Below the pieces are notes generated by a model, which saw only the letters and a list, made by a program, of their open reading frames with translations, did not search any database and had not been told where the DNA came from. A stretch of 64,000 nucleotides of DNA from an uncultured bacterium (GTDB lineage Bacteria > Bacillota > Clostridia > Lachnospirales > Lachnospiraceae), in contig CAJMNR010000014.1 in NCBI GenBank assembly GCA_905214875.1, positions 9,289-73,288 on the forward strand, read 5' to 3'. The translations under genes and the position numbers were made by a program. How positions within the stretch are numbered: position 1 is the stretch's first letter; each line of letters begins with the position of its first letter. Positions 46,415 to 56,740 of this stretch are shown in pieces.

Positions 46415-48865
46415 CTACTCTACCCCACGTTTAAAGTGGCCTTTTGTAAAACTCTTTATTTGAAGATTACTAGACTTATTTTCTAAGAATTCAAGGGCAT
46501 AAGCATGAATAATCTCCTCTACCGTATTCTCGTCTTCCACAGTAAAATCTAAACGAATATTACGTGGATGAAGCGATAATACTTCTTTTTTATTATTTGC
46601 TAATGCAATTGGATCAGCATTATAGATAACATTATAACAATATTTACAATAATTTAATACTATGAAATTCTTATTATAGCGATCTTTGAGTTCGTAAGTG
46701 TTTGTCTTATGTGTACACCCAATCGTGTTCTTTACAACACAGTTTGCAGCTGTCATTAATGGAATATGACCGTAAACGATAAAATCACTTTCCTCTTCTG
46801 ACATACCTTTTAATTCATTAAAGTTCAATTCTACTGGTGTCGTAAAATGATTCAAGCCGCGTTTTTTGTAGAATTCTTGAGCCCATGAGTTCATCGTATA
46901 CATGCTATAGTCAAGAATGATCTCCATGCCTTTTAACTTTTCATGCTCTACAAAATACAATTCTTCATAGCTTCGAACTAAGAATCCATCCACATATTCT
47001 ACAAGTGTAGCATCTAGATTAATAAGCTCTTTCTTAAATGCTTCATATGTTTTCTTACGGAACACATGAGGCATTACAAGATAAAATGGTTTTTGTTTCT
47101 TTACGACTGTACGGCCGATTTCAAAGCCTTCCGTTAATGAGATTTCGTTCATACGGTAGTAAACAGCAGATACTTCCTTACAACGAAGTGCTGCCTTTAA
47201 TTGTTTCTGATTTGATACTACGACAACAAGTCCCATTGGTTCCTTGCGTTCTTTCTTATCAGACGTACTTTCTCTTTGTATTTCCTCTATCGTTTCAATT
47301 CCTGCTTTTTCTACAACATTAGAACGGCGATAACTTGCTGCTATCTCTTCTTCTAACATGGCAATTGCCTGACGACGTAACTCATTGATATGTCCGACTG
47401 GAATAAATAAATCCCCAACTAGTTCAATATGAAGGTCTTCGAATTCAAATGCCGTTGCATTAGTCTTACGTAATTGCTTTCCAAGCTTTTCTTCACTCGC
47501 TGGCTGTTTCTCCGCTTTTAAAGCACTTTCACCAAATGCCGTAACCGAATGGTCGCGTACTGTAAGTGTAAGGCTTAATGGTTCATTTTCTTTTGCATAA
47601 AAGAAACCATTCATTTTCACTTTACGATTTACTTTAATATAAGCTTCTGCAATCTGGTTTAATAAGTGCTCGTTCTTTGTACGGAACACTTCATCCCCTT
47701 TTTTGAACTTATATCCAAACTTAAAGTTACTTACAATCTTTTCACCTTTTTTAGCAGCATTCTTTAACGTATACTCATATGCCTGTTCCTGGTCTCCCCG
47801 AATTTCTAAAAGATCCTGTGCATTAACGTCTTCTAACAGCTTGATTGTTGCCTGATTGCCTTGAATCTTATCCACACGTCCAACTAAGACACCATTGTGG
47901 TTTGGACGGTTTGTCGACATCATCTGCTTGCTATTGTGCTGCATATAGTAACCAGTACTAAAGTTTCCTCGATTATAGATGTCCATAATGTTCTTAACAT
48001 CTTCATCAAACTCTTTCTTATGCGCCTTAAGATATTCTTCATAACCTTTTTTTCCACGCTCATTATATAAATCGACATATTTACGATATAAATGAGCCAC
48101 ATAGGCTGCATATTCCGGACGTTTCATACGACCTTCAATCTTAAAGGAGTCAATTCCAGACTCTACTAACTCAGGAATGATATTTAACGTACACATATCC
48201 TTTGGACTTAAAAGATATGGATTCTCCTTGTCAGAAATAACTTTTCCATTCTCTTTTAATTCATACTGCATACGGCAAGTCTGTGCACAACGGCCACGGT
48301 TTCCGCTTCGTCCTCCAAGCATGCTGCTCATCAAGCATTGTCCAGAATAGCTATAACATAAAGCTCCATGAACAAAGCTTTCGATTTCGAGGTTTGTCGT
48401 ACTGCGGATATGTTTGATTTCGTCAAGGTTAAGCTCCCTGCTCGTTACAAGGCGAGTAATTCCGTAGTCCTTGAATAAATCAGCACCTTCTGACATGGTT
48501 AATGTCATCTGTGTAGAGGCATGAATCTGCAGATCTGGAAAATGGCTGTGAATAAAGTTCATTACACCGACATCCTGAACAATTACTGCGTCAAGTCCTT
48601 CTTCATATGGACGACGTAAATAGTTTAACAGGCTGTCCTCAATTTCCTTATCCTTAAGCAATGTATTAACCGTTAAGAATAACTGCTTTCCATGTAAATG
48701 CACATACCTTATTGCTTTAATCAATTCTTCCTCGTCAAAATTATTTGCATATGCTCTTGCTCCAAACATTGCTCCACCTACGTAAACGGCATCACAACCG
48801 CCATTGATGGTTGCAACTAATGTCTCATATGATCCTGCGGGAGCAAGTATCTCAATTTGTCTCAT
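46415..48865 (-). CDS. U32-family peptidase, long form
   Basis: About 816 residues. ATG 48865, with AGGAG six bases upstream, is preferred over an ATG at 48889. It has the N-terminal U32 TIM barrel (EILAPAGSYETL; GCDAVYVGG), the Cys-rich iron-sulfur region CAQTCRMQYEL and a later Cys cluster (GCTHKTNTYELKDRYNKNFIVLN, CKYC). A second, DUF3656-like half follows. E. coli members of this family modify 23S rRNA (RlhA) or help tRNA hydroxylation, so an rRNA or tRNA modification role is likely. It precedes ftsW. Confidence 0.92.
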   Translation of the reverse strand: MRQIEILAPAGSYETLVATINGGCDAVYVGGAMFGARAYANNFDEEELIKAIRYVHLHGKQLFLTVNTLLKDKEIEDSLLNYLRRPYEEGLDAVIVQDVGVMNFIHSHFPDLQIHASTQMTLTMSEGADLFKDYGITRLVTSRELNLDEIKHIRSTTNLEIESFVHGALCYSYSGQCLMSSMLGGRSGNRGRCAQTCRMQYELKENGKVISDKENPYLLSPKDMCTLNIIPELVESGIDSFKIEGRMKRPEYAAYVAHLYRKYVDLYNERGKKGYEEYLKAHKKEFDEDVKNIMDIYNRGNFSTGYYMQHNSKQMMSTNRPNHNGVLVGRVDKIQGNQATIKLLEDVNAQDLLEIRGDQEQAYEYTLKNAAKKGEKIVSNFKFGYKFKKGDEVFRTKNEHLLNQIAEAYIKVNRKVKMNGFFYAKENEPLSLTLTVRDHSVTAFGESALKAEKQPASEEKLGKQLRKTNATAFEFEDLHIELVGDLFIPVGHINELRRQAIAMLEEEIAASYRRSNVVEKAGIETIEEIQRESTSDKKERKEPMGLVVVVSNQKQLKAALRCKEVSAVYYRMNEISLTEGFEIGRTVVKKQKPFYLVMPHVFRKKTYEAFKKELINLDATLVEYVDGFLVRSYEELYFVEHEKLKGMEIILDYSMYTMNSWAQEFYKKRGLNHFTTPVELNFNELKGMSEEESDFIVYGHIPLMTAANCVVKNTIGCTHKTNTYELKDRYNKNFIVLNYCKYCYNVIYNADPIALANNKKEVLSLHPRNIRLDFTVEDENTVEEIIHAYALEFLENKSSNLQIKSFTKGHFKRGVE

Positions 48866-48960
48866 AAAATCTCCTATCTCAATAAACAAAGTCTCATCAG
48901 CGCTGCTGACATCTTCCTTTGCATTTATACATATCTTAGCTTTCTGCGTTTTAGAAAGCC

Positions 48961-49015
48961 TTTATTAATGCATAGAGGACTTCTTTCACAAAGAAGTTTT
49001 CTATGCATTAATAAA
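48961..49015. repeat. Long palindrome C between zapA and U32 peptidase genes
   Basis: Arms 48961-48986 and 48990-49015 (26 bases each) are complementary except two positions, with a three-base loop. A short hairpin (48939-48959) lies beside it. AT-rich outer arms resemble those of palindromes A and B, but the core sequence differs. It may end zapA transcription. Confidence 0.75.
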
Positions 49016-49058
49016 GAGACTGCCAAGGTTCCCCATGCACAGCCTCTTATCTTAAATA

Positions 49059-49466
49059 TTACTGTCTAGTTATATCAAGCTTTGTCTCAAGCTCGGTAAT
49101 CCTCTTAATTGCTTCGTTGTATTGTTGTTCTAACTCACGATAAGATGTTTGTAATTCTTCTAACTGCGTCTGCTTGCTAATATTCTCATGCTTTAGTTCA
49201 AACAAATCATTGTCTGTTTCAGACTGTCTGTCCATCAATTCCTTGATCTTATCATTCGCTTTAAAATAATCATCCGCAATATTGATATCCAGAAGTACAT
49301 TCTTCATATCAAATTCCAAATTACGGTACCATTCTTCACTCTTTAAGGTGGCTACTTTCCGATTAATATAAGATGCTACCTTTTCTAAATACTCAGCACT
49401 TTCTGAACCGCAAATAACATACTTCTTATTATTAATTATGACTTCTACATCTGTTTTTTGACCCAT
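49059..49466 (-). CDS. zapA: Cell division protein ZapA
   Basis: This 135-residue protein has the ZapA N-terminal domain (VEVIINNKKYVICGSESAEYLEKVASYINRKV) and a C-terminal coiled coil (about residues 80-135, with heptads ending in TELETKLDITRQ). ZapA binds and bundles FtsZ at the division ring. It lies downstream of ruvB in the division block. Confidence 0.9.
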   Translation of the reverse strand: MGQKTDVEVIINNKKYVICGSESAEYLEKVASYINRKVATLKSEEWYRNLEFDMKNVLLDINIADDYFKANDKIKELMDRQSETDNDLFELKHENISKQTQLEELQTSYRELEQQYNEAIKRITELETKLDITRQ

Positions 49467-49567
49467 GTACTTCGCCCCTTACCAGAGTTTTATCGTATTA
49501 CTTGTTATAAATACTAAATACATGGTAATTATACCATAACTTTATCATATGACAAGTCTAAACTTGG

Positions 49568-50566
49568 CTATACGATCTTATCAAGTCCAAAATGGTCGTA
49601 TGCAAGATCCGTTACGACTCTACCTCTTGGCGTACGCTCAATTAACCCATTCTGGATCAAATATGGCTCATATACATCTTCAATCGTCGTACTATCTTCC
49701 CCGATTGCTGCTGCAATCGTATCTAGGCCGACTGGTCTTCCATTGAACTTCTGGATCATGGTTAACAAGATTTCTCGATCGATGTTATCTAGTCCTAACT
49801 TATCCACTTCCAATAAATCCAATGCAAAATCTGCAACTTTTTTCGTTATCACGCCGTCATATTTTACCTGTGCAAAATCTCTGACACGTTTTAACAGACG
49901 GTTTGCAAGTCTAGGGGTTCCTCGGGAACGCTTCGCAAGTTCTCTTGCTCCATCCTCTTCAATCTCCACATTCAATACTTTGGCTGATCGGATGATAATG
50001 TCCGTAAGTTCTTCTTTTGTATAGAATTCCAAACGGTTTACTACACCAAAACGATCACGAAGCGGTGCGGTAAGCATACCTGCTCTCGTTGTCGCACCAA
50101 CTAATGTAAACTTTGGAAGGTCCAGACGAATGGATCTTGCAGTCGCTCCCTTACCAATTACGATATCGATTGCATAATCCTCCATTGCCGGATATAGAAC
50201 TTCCTCCACCTGACGGTTAAGTCTGTGAATCTCATCGACAAACAATAAGTCTCCATCTTGAAGATTATTAAGAATTGCCGCCATCTCTCCTGGCTTTTCA
50301 ATTGCAGGCCCACTTGTAATCTTGATATTAACATTCATCTCATTGGCAATGATGCTGGCAAGCGTTGTCTTACCAAGTCCTGGCGGTCCATATAAAAGTA
50401 CGTGGTCTAAAGATTCCTTTCTCGCCTTTGCAGCTTCGATATAAATCTTTAAGTTGTCCTTTACTTTCTTCTGACCGATATAATCCTGTAACAATTGTGG
50501 ACGTAAATGGTTTTCTATCTTCTGGTCTTCTTCCATAAATTCTGTCGTTATGACACGATTATTCAT
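49568..50566 (-). CDS. ruvB: Holliday junction branch migration ATPase RuvB
   Basis: This 332-residue AAA+ protein has the Walker [10 protein letters not shown] (residues 60-68), Walker B VDEIHRL, sensor and C-terminal winged-helix domains with the typical TPRGR segment. It drives branch migration with RuvA during recombination. It lies 37 bases downstream of ruvA. The start ATG is preceded by an AAGGTT-like site. Confidence 0.97.
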   Translation of the reverse strand: MNNRVITTEFMEEDQKIENHLRPQLLQDYIGQKKVKDNLKIYIEAAKARKESLDHVLLYGPPGLGKTTLASIIANEMNVNIKITSGPAIEKPGEMAAILNNLQDGDLLFVDEIHRLNRQVEEVLYPAMEDYAIDIVIGKGATARSIRLDLPKFTLVGATTRAGMLTAPLRDRFGVVNRLEFYTKEELTDIIIRSAKVLNVEIEEDGARELAKRSRGTPRLANRLLKRVRDFAQVKYDGVITKKVADFALDLLEVDKLGLDNIDREILLTMIQKFNGRPVGLDTIAAAIGEDSTTIEDVYEPYLIQNGLIERTPRGRVVTDLAYDHFGLDKIV

Positions 50567-50603
50567 TATAATTCAAACCTTTCTTACGTTCTTGTCTATA
50601 TCT

Positions 50604-51236
50604 TTAGAATAAGCTCATTTTCTTCAAACTTTGTTTTAATACTTCTTCCACGTCAGTAGTGTCCGTAATAAATACCTGTCTTACTGCCTTTAATGCGTCC
50701 GTATTGGAGTATCCTAACGCTACAAGAGCTTGTACTGCTTCGTTGCGAATCTCTTTTGGATCATGGATTCCTAATGCTTTCGTCATCTCTGTCTGAACAG
50801 GTTCTTTCGCTAATCTGCTTTCAAATGCATCTTCTAATTTTAATTTATCTTTCAGTTCTAAAATAAGCTTGCTTGCAGTCTTAGGTCCAATTCCCGGTGC
50901 CTTCGCAATCGCTTTGGCATCATCAGCAAGTACGGCAAAACGTAAATCGTCTGTCGTAAGCGTGGAAAGGATTCCAAGAGCTGCCTTAGGACCGATTCCA
51001 TTGACTGTGATTAATAGCTTAAATACGTTCAAATCATCTCTCGACGCAAATCCATATAAGTTCATTGCATCTTCACGCACATACAAATAGGTATGTATAC
51101 GTATTTCTTCACCAACGTTAGGGAGTTCTTCTAATATAGAAGCGGGTACGCGGATCTCATAGCCGATTCCTCCTGCTTCTACTACGATACACTCCTCTGA
51201 TATATATTCTAATTCACCTTTAATAAATGCTATCAT
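50604..51236 (-). CDS. ruvA: Holliday junction-binding protein RuvA
   Basis: This 210-residue protein has the N-terminal OB-fold ([12 protein letters not shown]), the helix-hairpin-helix region ([18 protein letters not shown]) and a C-terminal three-helix domain that contacts RuvB. It directs RuvB to four-way junctions. It is the first gene of ruvAB, read leftward. Confidence 0.97.
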   Translation of the reverse strand: MIAFIKGELEYISEECIVVEAGGIGYEIRVPASILEELPNVGEEIRIHTYLYVREDAMNLYGFASRDDLNVFKLLITVNGIGPKAALGILSTLTTDDLRFAVLADDAKAIAKAPGIGPKTASKLILELKDKLKLEDAFESRLAKEPVQTEMTKALGIHDPKEIRNEAVQALVALGYSNTDALKAVRQVFITDTTDVEEVLKQSLKKMSLF

Positions 51237-51431
51237 AATAACTCCTTAACTTTTATTATTTAATAATAGAACAATAGTTCGGTCTTGTCAATAAAAACGC
51301 CGTATTCTAAGATAGAACAAGTGTATAAAAAAATTTTTTATTTACCGTGTGGCTTTTTTTATTGTTGCAGAGTATTACTAGTGTAACACCATTTATGACA
51401 AACTATTTTTGGCACAAGAGGAGGAATCAAT

Positions 51432-51941
51432 GTGTATGATCCAACACAAGATATCAATGCAAAAATCGACTATGTTGTAGACCGCTACAAAAACATGGTA
51501 TATCGAATTGCAATGAATCAAGTGAAAAACCAAGCAGACGCTGACGACGTCTTTCAGGAAGTATTTTTAAAATACATTACATACGTTGGAAAAGCCGGTT
51601 CGAAGGAACCTTTCGCCAGTAAGGAACATGAGAAGGCCTGGCTGATCCGTGTCACACTGAATGTGTGTATTTCCCATTTAAAAAATGCATGGAACAAGAA
51701 AGTAATACCACTTACGGAAGATATTCCGATCCGAGATAAGGAAGACCGTGAGCTTTATCAAGTAGTATTAAAACTCCCACAAAAATATCGAACTGTTATT
51801 CATTTATTTTATTACGAAGACATGTCAGTTCGTGACATCAGCAACTTGTTAGAAATCAAAGAATCCACGATTCGTGAGCAGTTGACACGAGCGAGACGGC
51901 TTCTAAAGAAATATCTGAAAGGAGATTACGATTATGTTTAG
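51432..51941 (+). CDS. ECF-type RNA polymerase sigma factor
   Basis: This 169-residue sigma factor has region 2 (NMVYRIAMNQVKNQADADDVFQEVFLKYI) and region 4 (VLKLPQKYRTVIHLFYYEDMSVRDISNLL and the helix-turn-helix after it). It begins with GTG 51432, seven bases after AGGAGG; the ATG two bases earlier is out of frame. The next gene overlaps it by eight bases, and is the likely anti-sigma partner. Confidence 0.93.
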   Translation: MYDPTQDINAKIDYVVDRYKNMVYRIAMNQVKNQADADDVFQEVFLKYITYVGKAGSKEPFASKEHEKAWLIRVTLNVCISHLKNAWNKKVIPLTEDIPIRDKEDRELYQVVLKLPQKYRTVIHLFYYEDMSVRDISNLLEIKESTIREQLTRARRLLKKYLKGDYDYV

Positions 51942-53319
51942 AAAACATTATGAAGATGCAAATCACAATTTTACTCCTAGTCCACATCTGATCAATGATA
52001 CAAAACAGAAAATGTATGAACAAATGCTCGATATTGAATTTTCCGATACTACTTCCCTCTCTGAAGAGAAACAGCCGGAGGAAATCCGCATTCCATCCAA
52101 GCTTGATTCCCTTCGTAAACGAAAACTATCCAATCACATTAAACTGGCTTGTTCCTTAGCTTCCTGTACGGCTTTAATCGTGGCTTCTGCAATTACGTGT
52201 AATCACTTTTTTCATAAAGATTCTTATGAATCAAATACACATATCGTTGCCACTGGTTCACCTGATGCTACTAGTTCCTCCGATCTTTCCAAATGGTATG
52301 GCAATTATTCTGGAGCAGGCGACAGCTCCTTGCTTTCTATTTCGAAATCGGACGACCATAGCTTTCATTTCGCACTTGACGTAAAAGATGGCGATACAAA
52401 GATAAATTTTAAAGGAGTTGCCGTTATGACAAGTTCTTCTGTAGCCACTTTTAGCGATGATTCAGGCACAACCATTGAATTTTCTTTTAAAGATGGATTC
52501 ATTCATGTTGAGAGGAACCCTTCTGATCAACTGAGTGATAAGGTTAGTGAGATTGGGGATTTTATAAATATAGATGGCGACATTGATTTATCGACAACAG
52601 AATACTTCTCAAAGCCAAGAAAGTTTGCCAGTGGTAAAACATATAAAATCGATATCAACAATGATGGCAAGGCAGATACTATCAAGTACGAACATGGTAT
52701 TTTAACCATCAATGACTATAAAAATGACTTTGCAGCCAATAGCTCTGAAGGCCTTGACGATACTTGTTTTTACTTGGTTGATATCGATAATTCCGATAAT
52801 GTAACCGACCTGCTTATTTACGACCAAGGTCCAAGCAATGATCCAACCCTTACTAGTATTTACTATTTAAATGATCGAGAGGTTAAAACATCCGGACTTT
52901 CCTGTGATATTGACAATCTCACATTTAATACTAAAGGTACCATCAACGGGATGATTCGTTTATCCGTATTACAAACATGGTATGGATATGCTAGTTGGAG
53001 TTATTCCAAGGGTACGATCTGGTTAAATGAACAGTCGATGTATTTTCCAGTTGAGCAAAGTCTTTACAATCCCGATGCTTCTTCTGTCAAGCTAACGAAA
53101 CCGATTACGCTTTATGAATCAGCGGATCAAAAAAGTAACCGTGTTGTAATGAAGCCACAAACGGTAAGCTTTTCACAGACAGACAACAAGCATTGGGTTA
53201 AGGTTGAAGGGATTTCTGATGGTACAAGTGGATGGCTCTATGTCACTGACTTTGACCTCATACCGCCAACCAATGAGGAAGCCACCGAGTATTTTGATAA
53301 CTTATGGATGGCTGATTAA
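51934..53319 (+). CDS. Membrane protein, probable anti-sigma factor with extracellular repeats and SH3 domain
   Basis: This 461-residue protein has a cytoplasmic N-terminal part (about residues 1-68), a single membrane segment (about 69-89) and a long outer part. The outer part holds DINNDGKADT and later DIDNSDNVTD, which look like VCBS/FG-GAP or calcium-loop segments, and a C-terminal SH3-like wall-binding region (about 400-450, WLYVTDFD). It overlaps the ECF sigma gene, so it likely binds and controls that sigma through its N-terminus while the outer part reports on the cell wall. No classical zinc-binding anti-sigma motif is evident. Confidence 0.72.
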   Translation: MFRKHYEDANHNFTPSPHLINDTKQKMYEQMLDIEFSDTTSLSEEKQPEEIRIPSKLDSLRKRKLSNHIKLACSLASCTALIVASAITCNHFFHKDSYESNTHIVATGSPDATSSSDLSKWYGNYSGAGDSSLLSISKSDDHSFHFALDVKDGDTKINFKGVAVMTSSSVATFSDDSGTTIEFSFKDGFIHVERNPSDQLSDKVSEIGDFINIDGDIDLSTTEYFSKPRKFASGKTYKIDINNDGKADTIKYEHGILTINDYKNDFAANSSEGLDDTCFYLVDIDNSDNVTDLLIYDQGPSNDPTLTSIYYLNDREVKTSGLSCDIDNLTFNTKGTINGMIRLSVLQTWYGYASWSYSKGTIWLNEQSMYFPVEQSLYNPDASSVKLTKPITLYESADQKSNRVVMKPQTVSFSQTDNKHWVKVEGISDGTSGWLYVTDFDLIPPTNEEATEYFDNLWMAD

Positions 53320-53472
53320 TTGTTCCTTGTAAATCATGTATACTCTTTCTGCAAATTGATTATACACTTTGGCTGTCGCACTTTAAGGATTAAGATTTTT
53401 TTAAGAAAAATCACTACAATTCCCGATGCGCCAGCCATTTCCCAAGAATAGAAAAGCCCTCTCTCTTTTTCT

Positions 53473-53991
53473 TTATTCATTCTTTGAATTATCAAACAAT
53501 AAAACGTCTCCTAATGTTCCATCTTCATACTCTGCGTCTGGGCAATTCTTAATTACTTCGTAGTTTCCATTTGTATAGTTACTTACAACTTTATCCCAAA
53601 AGTACACCGATGCGATATTCTTTGGATGTCTTGCTAGCTGCCATTTGCCATGATGGTTGTCAAAAGCTAATACTGCTGCCTTGCTTCCCACCCCATATCT
53701 ACGATATTTATACATAACAAAGAATTCTGAAATCACGAAATCCGTTGGTTTGTCTGACACCTCTGGATAATCATTTACCATGACGAATCCTGCAAGTTGG
53801 TCATCCACCTTGATAAAATAAGGGAATCGTTTTTCCTCTGTCCAATAACAATCCAGATAATCGTATCCATATAGACCAAGCTTGTTCACGTCACGCTGAT
53901 TCCACTGAGAAAATTCATATTCATATTTTTCCATCAGATTCTTAAGAATTTCTTTTTCATCTACCCTTACTTCTTCTAATTTAATCTCCAT
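53473..53991 (-). CDS. GNAT-family N-acetyltransferase
   Basis: This 172-residue protein has the acetyl-CoA segment KYRRYGVGSKAAVLAFD. It overlaps the small membrane protein gene by 11 bases, which suggests coupled translation. Confidence 0.82.
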   Translation of the reverse strand: MEIKLEEVRVDEKEILKNLMEKYEYEFSQWNQRDVNKLGLYGYDYLDCYWTEEKRFPYFIKVDDQLAGFVMVNDYPEVSDKPTDFVISEFFVMYKYRRYGVGSKAAVLAFDNHHGKWQLARHPKNIASVYFWDKVVSNYTNGNYEVIKNCPDAEYEDGTLGDVLLFDNSKNE

Positions 53992-54163
53992 GTTCTTCCC
54001 CTGTCTTATTCTTTATTCTAAGAGCATTTCCTAGGCAAAGGCCTAAAGCAATTCCTATGGCCAGCTGATGAAACGCGATTCCAAAACCCACGCCAAAACA
54101 TAGGCCAATCCCTATATACTCCCATTCTTTTTTTCGTTTTTGTTCTTTCTTTTCCATTGTCAT
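53981..54163 (-). CDS. Small membrane protein
   Basis: A 60-residue protein with a basic N-terminus (KKEQKRKKE) and two short hydrophobic segments separated by a Gly turn (about residues 17-50). Start is either ATG 54163 or the ATG two codons later. It overlaps the following acetyltransferase gene by 11 bases. Function unknown. Confidence 0.68.
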   Translation of the reverse strand: MTMEKKEQKRKKEWEYIGIGLCFGVGFGIAFHQLAIGIALGLCLGNALRIKNKTGEEHGD

Positions 54164-54194
54164 ATATCCTCACTAATTTATGTCAATTTTTAGT

Positions 54195-56666
54195 CTACCT
54201 GCTAGCATCGTACACACTACGTAATGTGATTCCTTTTGGGATTCCACTTACAACAGTCACTTCTTTTGTTCCTGCATTCATATCAAAATAATTGTCATCA
54301 AAGACTAGGTCCGTTTCATCAGAATCGATCTCGACACCCTTTGCAAAGGCCTCACTTGTCACAATAATCTTATTTCCCAATATTTCATAGGATAAGTTCG
54401 GATCTACAAATTCAAAATGTTTTGGTGGGGCAAATAACGCCGTCCCTTCACTTACAATTTCTCCATCGACTAAGAAGGAATAGCTAATATAATGGCTAAA
54501 TGCATCATACTCACTAAAGTCTAACTTATTAAGCCAGATGCTTGATAATGCTGGTACAGTGACTTTCTTATTGCCACTCTTAACGATACTGGCGTCTGCT
54601 TTGCGAAGTGCCCACATCACGACTCCTTTTACGTCCTCTCTTGTCTCATTTGCTACATTCAATGTAGCTGACAGCTCAATCGGTTTTGGTTCTTCAATGC
54701 AGGACGAACGCTCGCTTACTTCCCCACGTTCCTCGCAGGAAATCATCACAGGAGAGAAGAATCGTTTTTCACCATAATGAAGCGCCTTCGGTCTTCCATA
54801 ATAATCAATACTGGACCAAGAGGCTGTTGGCCAGATGTCATTTAGCTGCCATACAACAGTACCCATGCATCTGCCACGATTACGTCTCCAATGTTCCACT
54901 CCATAACGAATCGCATCCATTTGCAGTATCTGCGAGATATAGATTAGATTCTCGAATGTCGATGGATATAAATACATCTGTGACACATATTTCATAATCT
55001 TCCCATTTGCCATGGCGTTTCTTTGGTGACATTCCATGACGCGGGAAAAGATATTGCGGTCTTCTGGCTTAGTAAAACTTTTTACTGTCTTGATCGACGG
55101 AAACGATTGAAAACCAAATTCTGATACGTAACGGAAATAATACTTCCGATATTCAGTAATTGGCTTTTCCCCATGCCAAACATCCCAGTAATGGGTATCT
55201 CCACGGTTCTCATCCCATGGCTCATCATAATTTCCACCTGACGATGGGCTTGATGGCCAGTAAAAGGTATTCGGATCTAATTTTTCTACAAGTTTCGGTA
55301 TGATATATTCAAATATCTTTATATAATCGTAATATTGCTTTTGACTAGGCTTCCAAACCTTGTCATACATTTGCGTTTCCATCTCATTGTTTCCGCTATA
55401 TAGTCCTAGGCAAGCGTGATGGCGGATGCGTTTTACATTGTCTATAATCTCCTCTTTGATATTCTCTTCAAACTCATCCGTAAGCTCATAACTTGAGCAG
55501 GCGAACATAAAGTCCTGCCATACCAAAAGTCCAAGTTCATCACAGATATCATAAAAATAATCGTCTGGGTAATAACCGCCGCCCCATACACGAATACAGT
55601 TGTGATTTGCCTCCTTTGCCTTCGTTAAAAGCATAAGCGTACGCAATCTGTTGGTCCTTCCAAGCAGGTTATCTTCTGGAATATAATCTGCTCCCATGGC
55701 AAAGATACAGACTCCATTTACTTCGTGACAGAAGCTTTTCCCCCATTCATCCTTTTCCTGACGGACAGTGATCGTACGAAGACCGATTCGCTTCGTCACG
55801 CTGTCAATCTCCATGCCATCAACTTGTACAAGCTTCGCACATACTTCATATAACGGCTGCTCTCCATATCCATTTGGCCACCACAGTTTTGGATTAGTAA
55901 TCACGATATCTTCTTCATTTTTACTTGTAAATGTCTCACCAGAGTCGCTCGTAACCGTGATAATCAGATCGAAGTCATCCATATGCCCTCTTTTTTTCCG
56001 AAGCGTCGTTACACTGGCTTCAAACGAAAGGCGTACCTCATTTTCTTCATGACTCTGCTTCACTACGAGTTCTTCAATTTTTGCAATCTTATTAGAAACT
56101 AATTCTACTCCACGAAAGATTCCGGCATCTGGAAGCCTTGGCCCCCAGTCCCAGCCAAACATGCAATGCGCCTTTCGTAAATGAGGATATCCTTCCATGC
56201 ATTCTGCTGCTCCACCAGTATAACATTTTTCATTTTCACTCTTTATGTATTTATTGGGTGAGTAAATCATGATACGAATATCATTTTCCCCAATCTTTAT
56301 GATCTTTGAAACATCGAACTCCCATTCCCGATGCATGTTGTTTACAAAACCAAGATGCGTCTCATTTACATAAATATCGGCAAGCGTATCGATTCCATAA
56401 AACTTTAGTAAAAGCTCATCACCCAAAACAAAATCCTTTGTTACTTCAAAATGCTTTCTGTATTCGAAATCATTTTCCATAAGCCGCGTTGCCTTTTGCT
56501 CATTCATTCTATAAAAAGGATCTGGCATAAGCGCCTGTTCTAATAACGTAGTATACACAGTTCCTGGCACTTTTGCTTCAATAAAATCTTCTTTGATTCC
56601 AAATACATTTTCCCCTATAATACGTAAATTCCACTTGCCACTCAATGATTGTACTTTCTTAAGCAT
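54195..56666 (-). CDS. GH2 beta-mannosidase
   Basis: About 823 residues. ATG 56666, with an AGGGGAGGGA ribosome site, is preferred over the ORF-extending ATG at 56741. It has the sugar-binding domain ([12 protein letters not shown]), the immunoglobulin-like domain and a TIM barrel with the acid/base Glu in SGNNEM (about residue 427) and the nucleophile Glu in SEFGFQS (about 516). The [21 protein letters not shown] segment is typical of beta-mannosidases. It removes beta-mannosyl ends from oligosaccharides in the cytoplasm; no signal peptide is seen. Confidence 0.93.
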   Translation of the reverse strand: MLKKVQSLSGKWNLRIIGENVFGIKEDFIEAKVPGTVYTTLLEQALMPDPFYRMNEQKATRLMENDFEYRKHFEVTKDFVLGDELLLKFYGIDTLADIYVNETHLGFVNNMHREWEFDVSKIIKIGENDIRIMIYSPNKYIKSENEKCYTGGAAECMEGYPHLRKAHCMFGWDWGPRLPDAGIFRGVELVSNKIAKIEELVVKQSHEENEVRLSFEASVTTLRKKRGHMDDFDLIITVTSDSGETFTSKNEEDIVITNPKLWWPNGYGEQPLYEVCAKLVQVDGMEIDSVTKRIGLRTITVRQEKDEWGKSFCHEVNGVCIFAMGADYIPEDNLLGRTNRLRTLMLLTKAKEANHNCIRVWGGGYYPDDYFYDICDELGLLVWQDFMFACSSYELTDEFEENIKEEIIDNVKRIRHHACLGLYSGNNEMETQMYDKVWKPSQKQYYDYIKIFEYIIPKLVEKLDPNTFYWPSSPSSGGNYDEPWDENRGDTHYWDVWHGEKPITEYRKYYFRYVSEFGFQSFPSIKTVKSFTKPEDRNIFSRVMECHQRNAMANGKIMKYVSQMYLYPSTFENLIYISQILQMDAIRYGVEHWRRNRGRCMGTVVWQLNDIWPTASWSSIDYYGRPKALHYGEKRFFSPVMISCEERGEVSERSSCIEEPKPIELSATLNVANETREDVKGVVMWALRKADASIVKSGNKKVTVPALSSIWLNKLDFSEYDAFSHYISYSFLVDGEIVSEGTALFAPPKHFEFVDPNLSYEILGNKIIVTSEAFAKGVEIDSDETDLVFDDNYFDMNAGTKEVTVVSGIPKGITLRSVYDASR

Positions 56667-56740
56667 ATAAAAAATCCCTCCCCTTGAGACAAAAATGAGC
56701 ATGCAACCAATTACTTTGCAAGCCCATACTCTTGTTGTCA

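Noticed and set aside
53320..53472. Hidden gene after the ECF partner
   Set aside because: The stretch has short frames only, without ribosome sites or conserved features.
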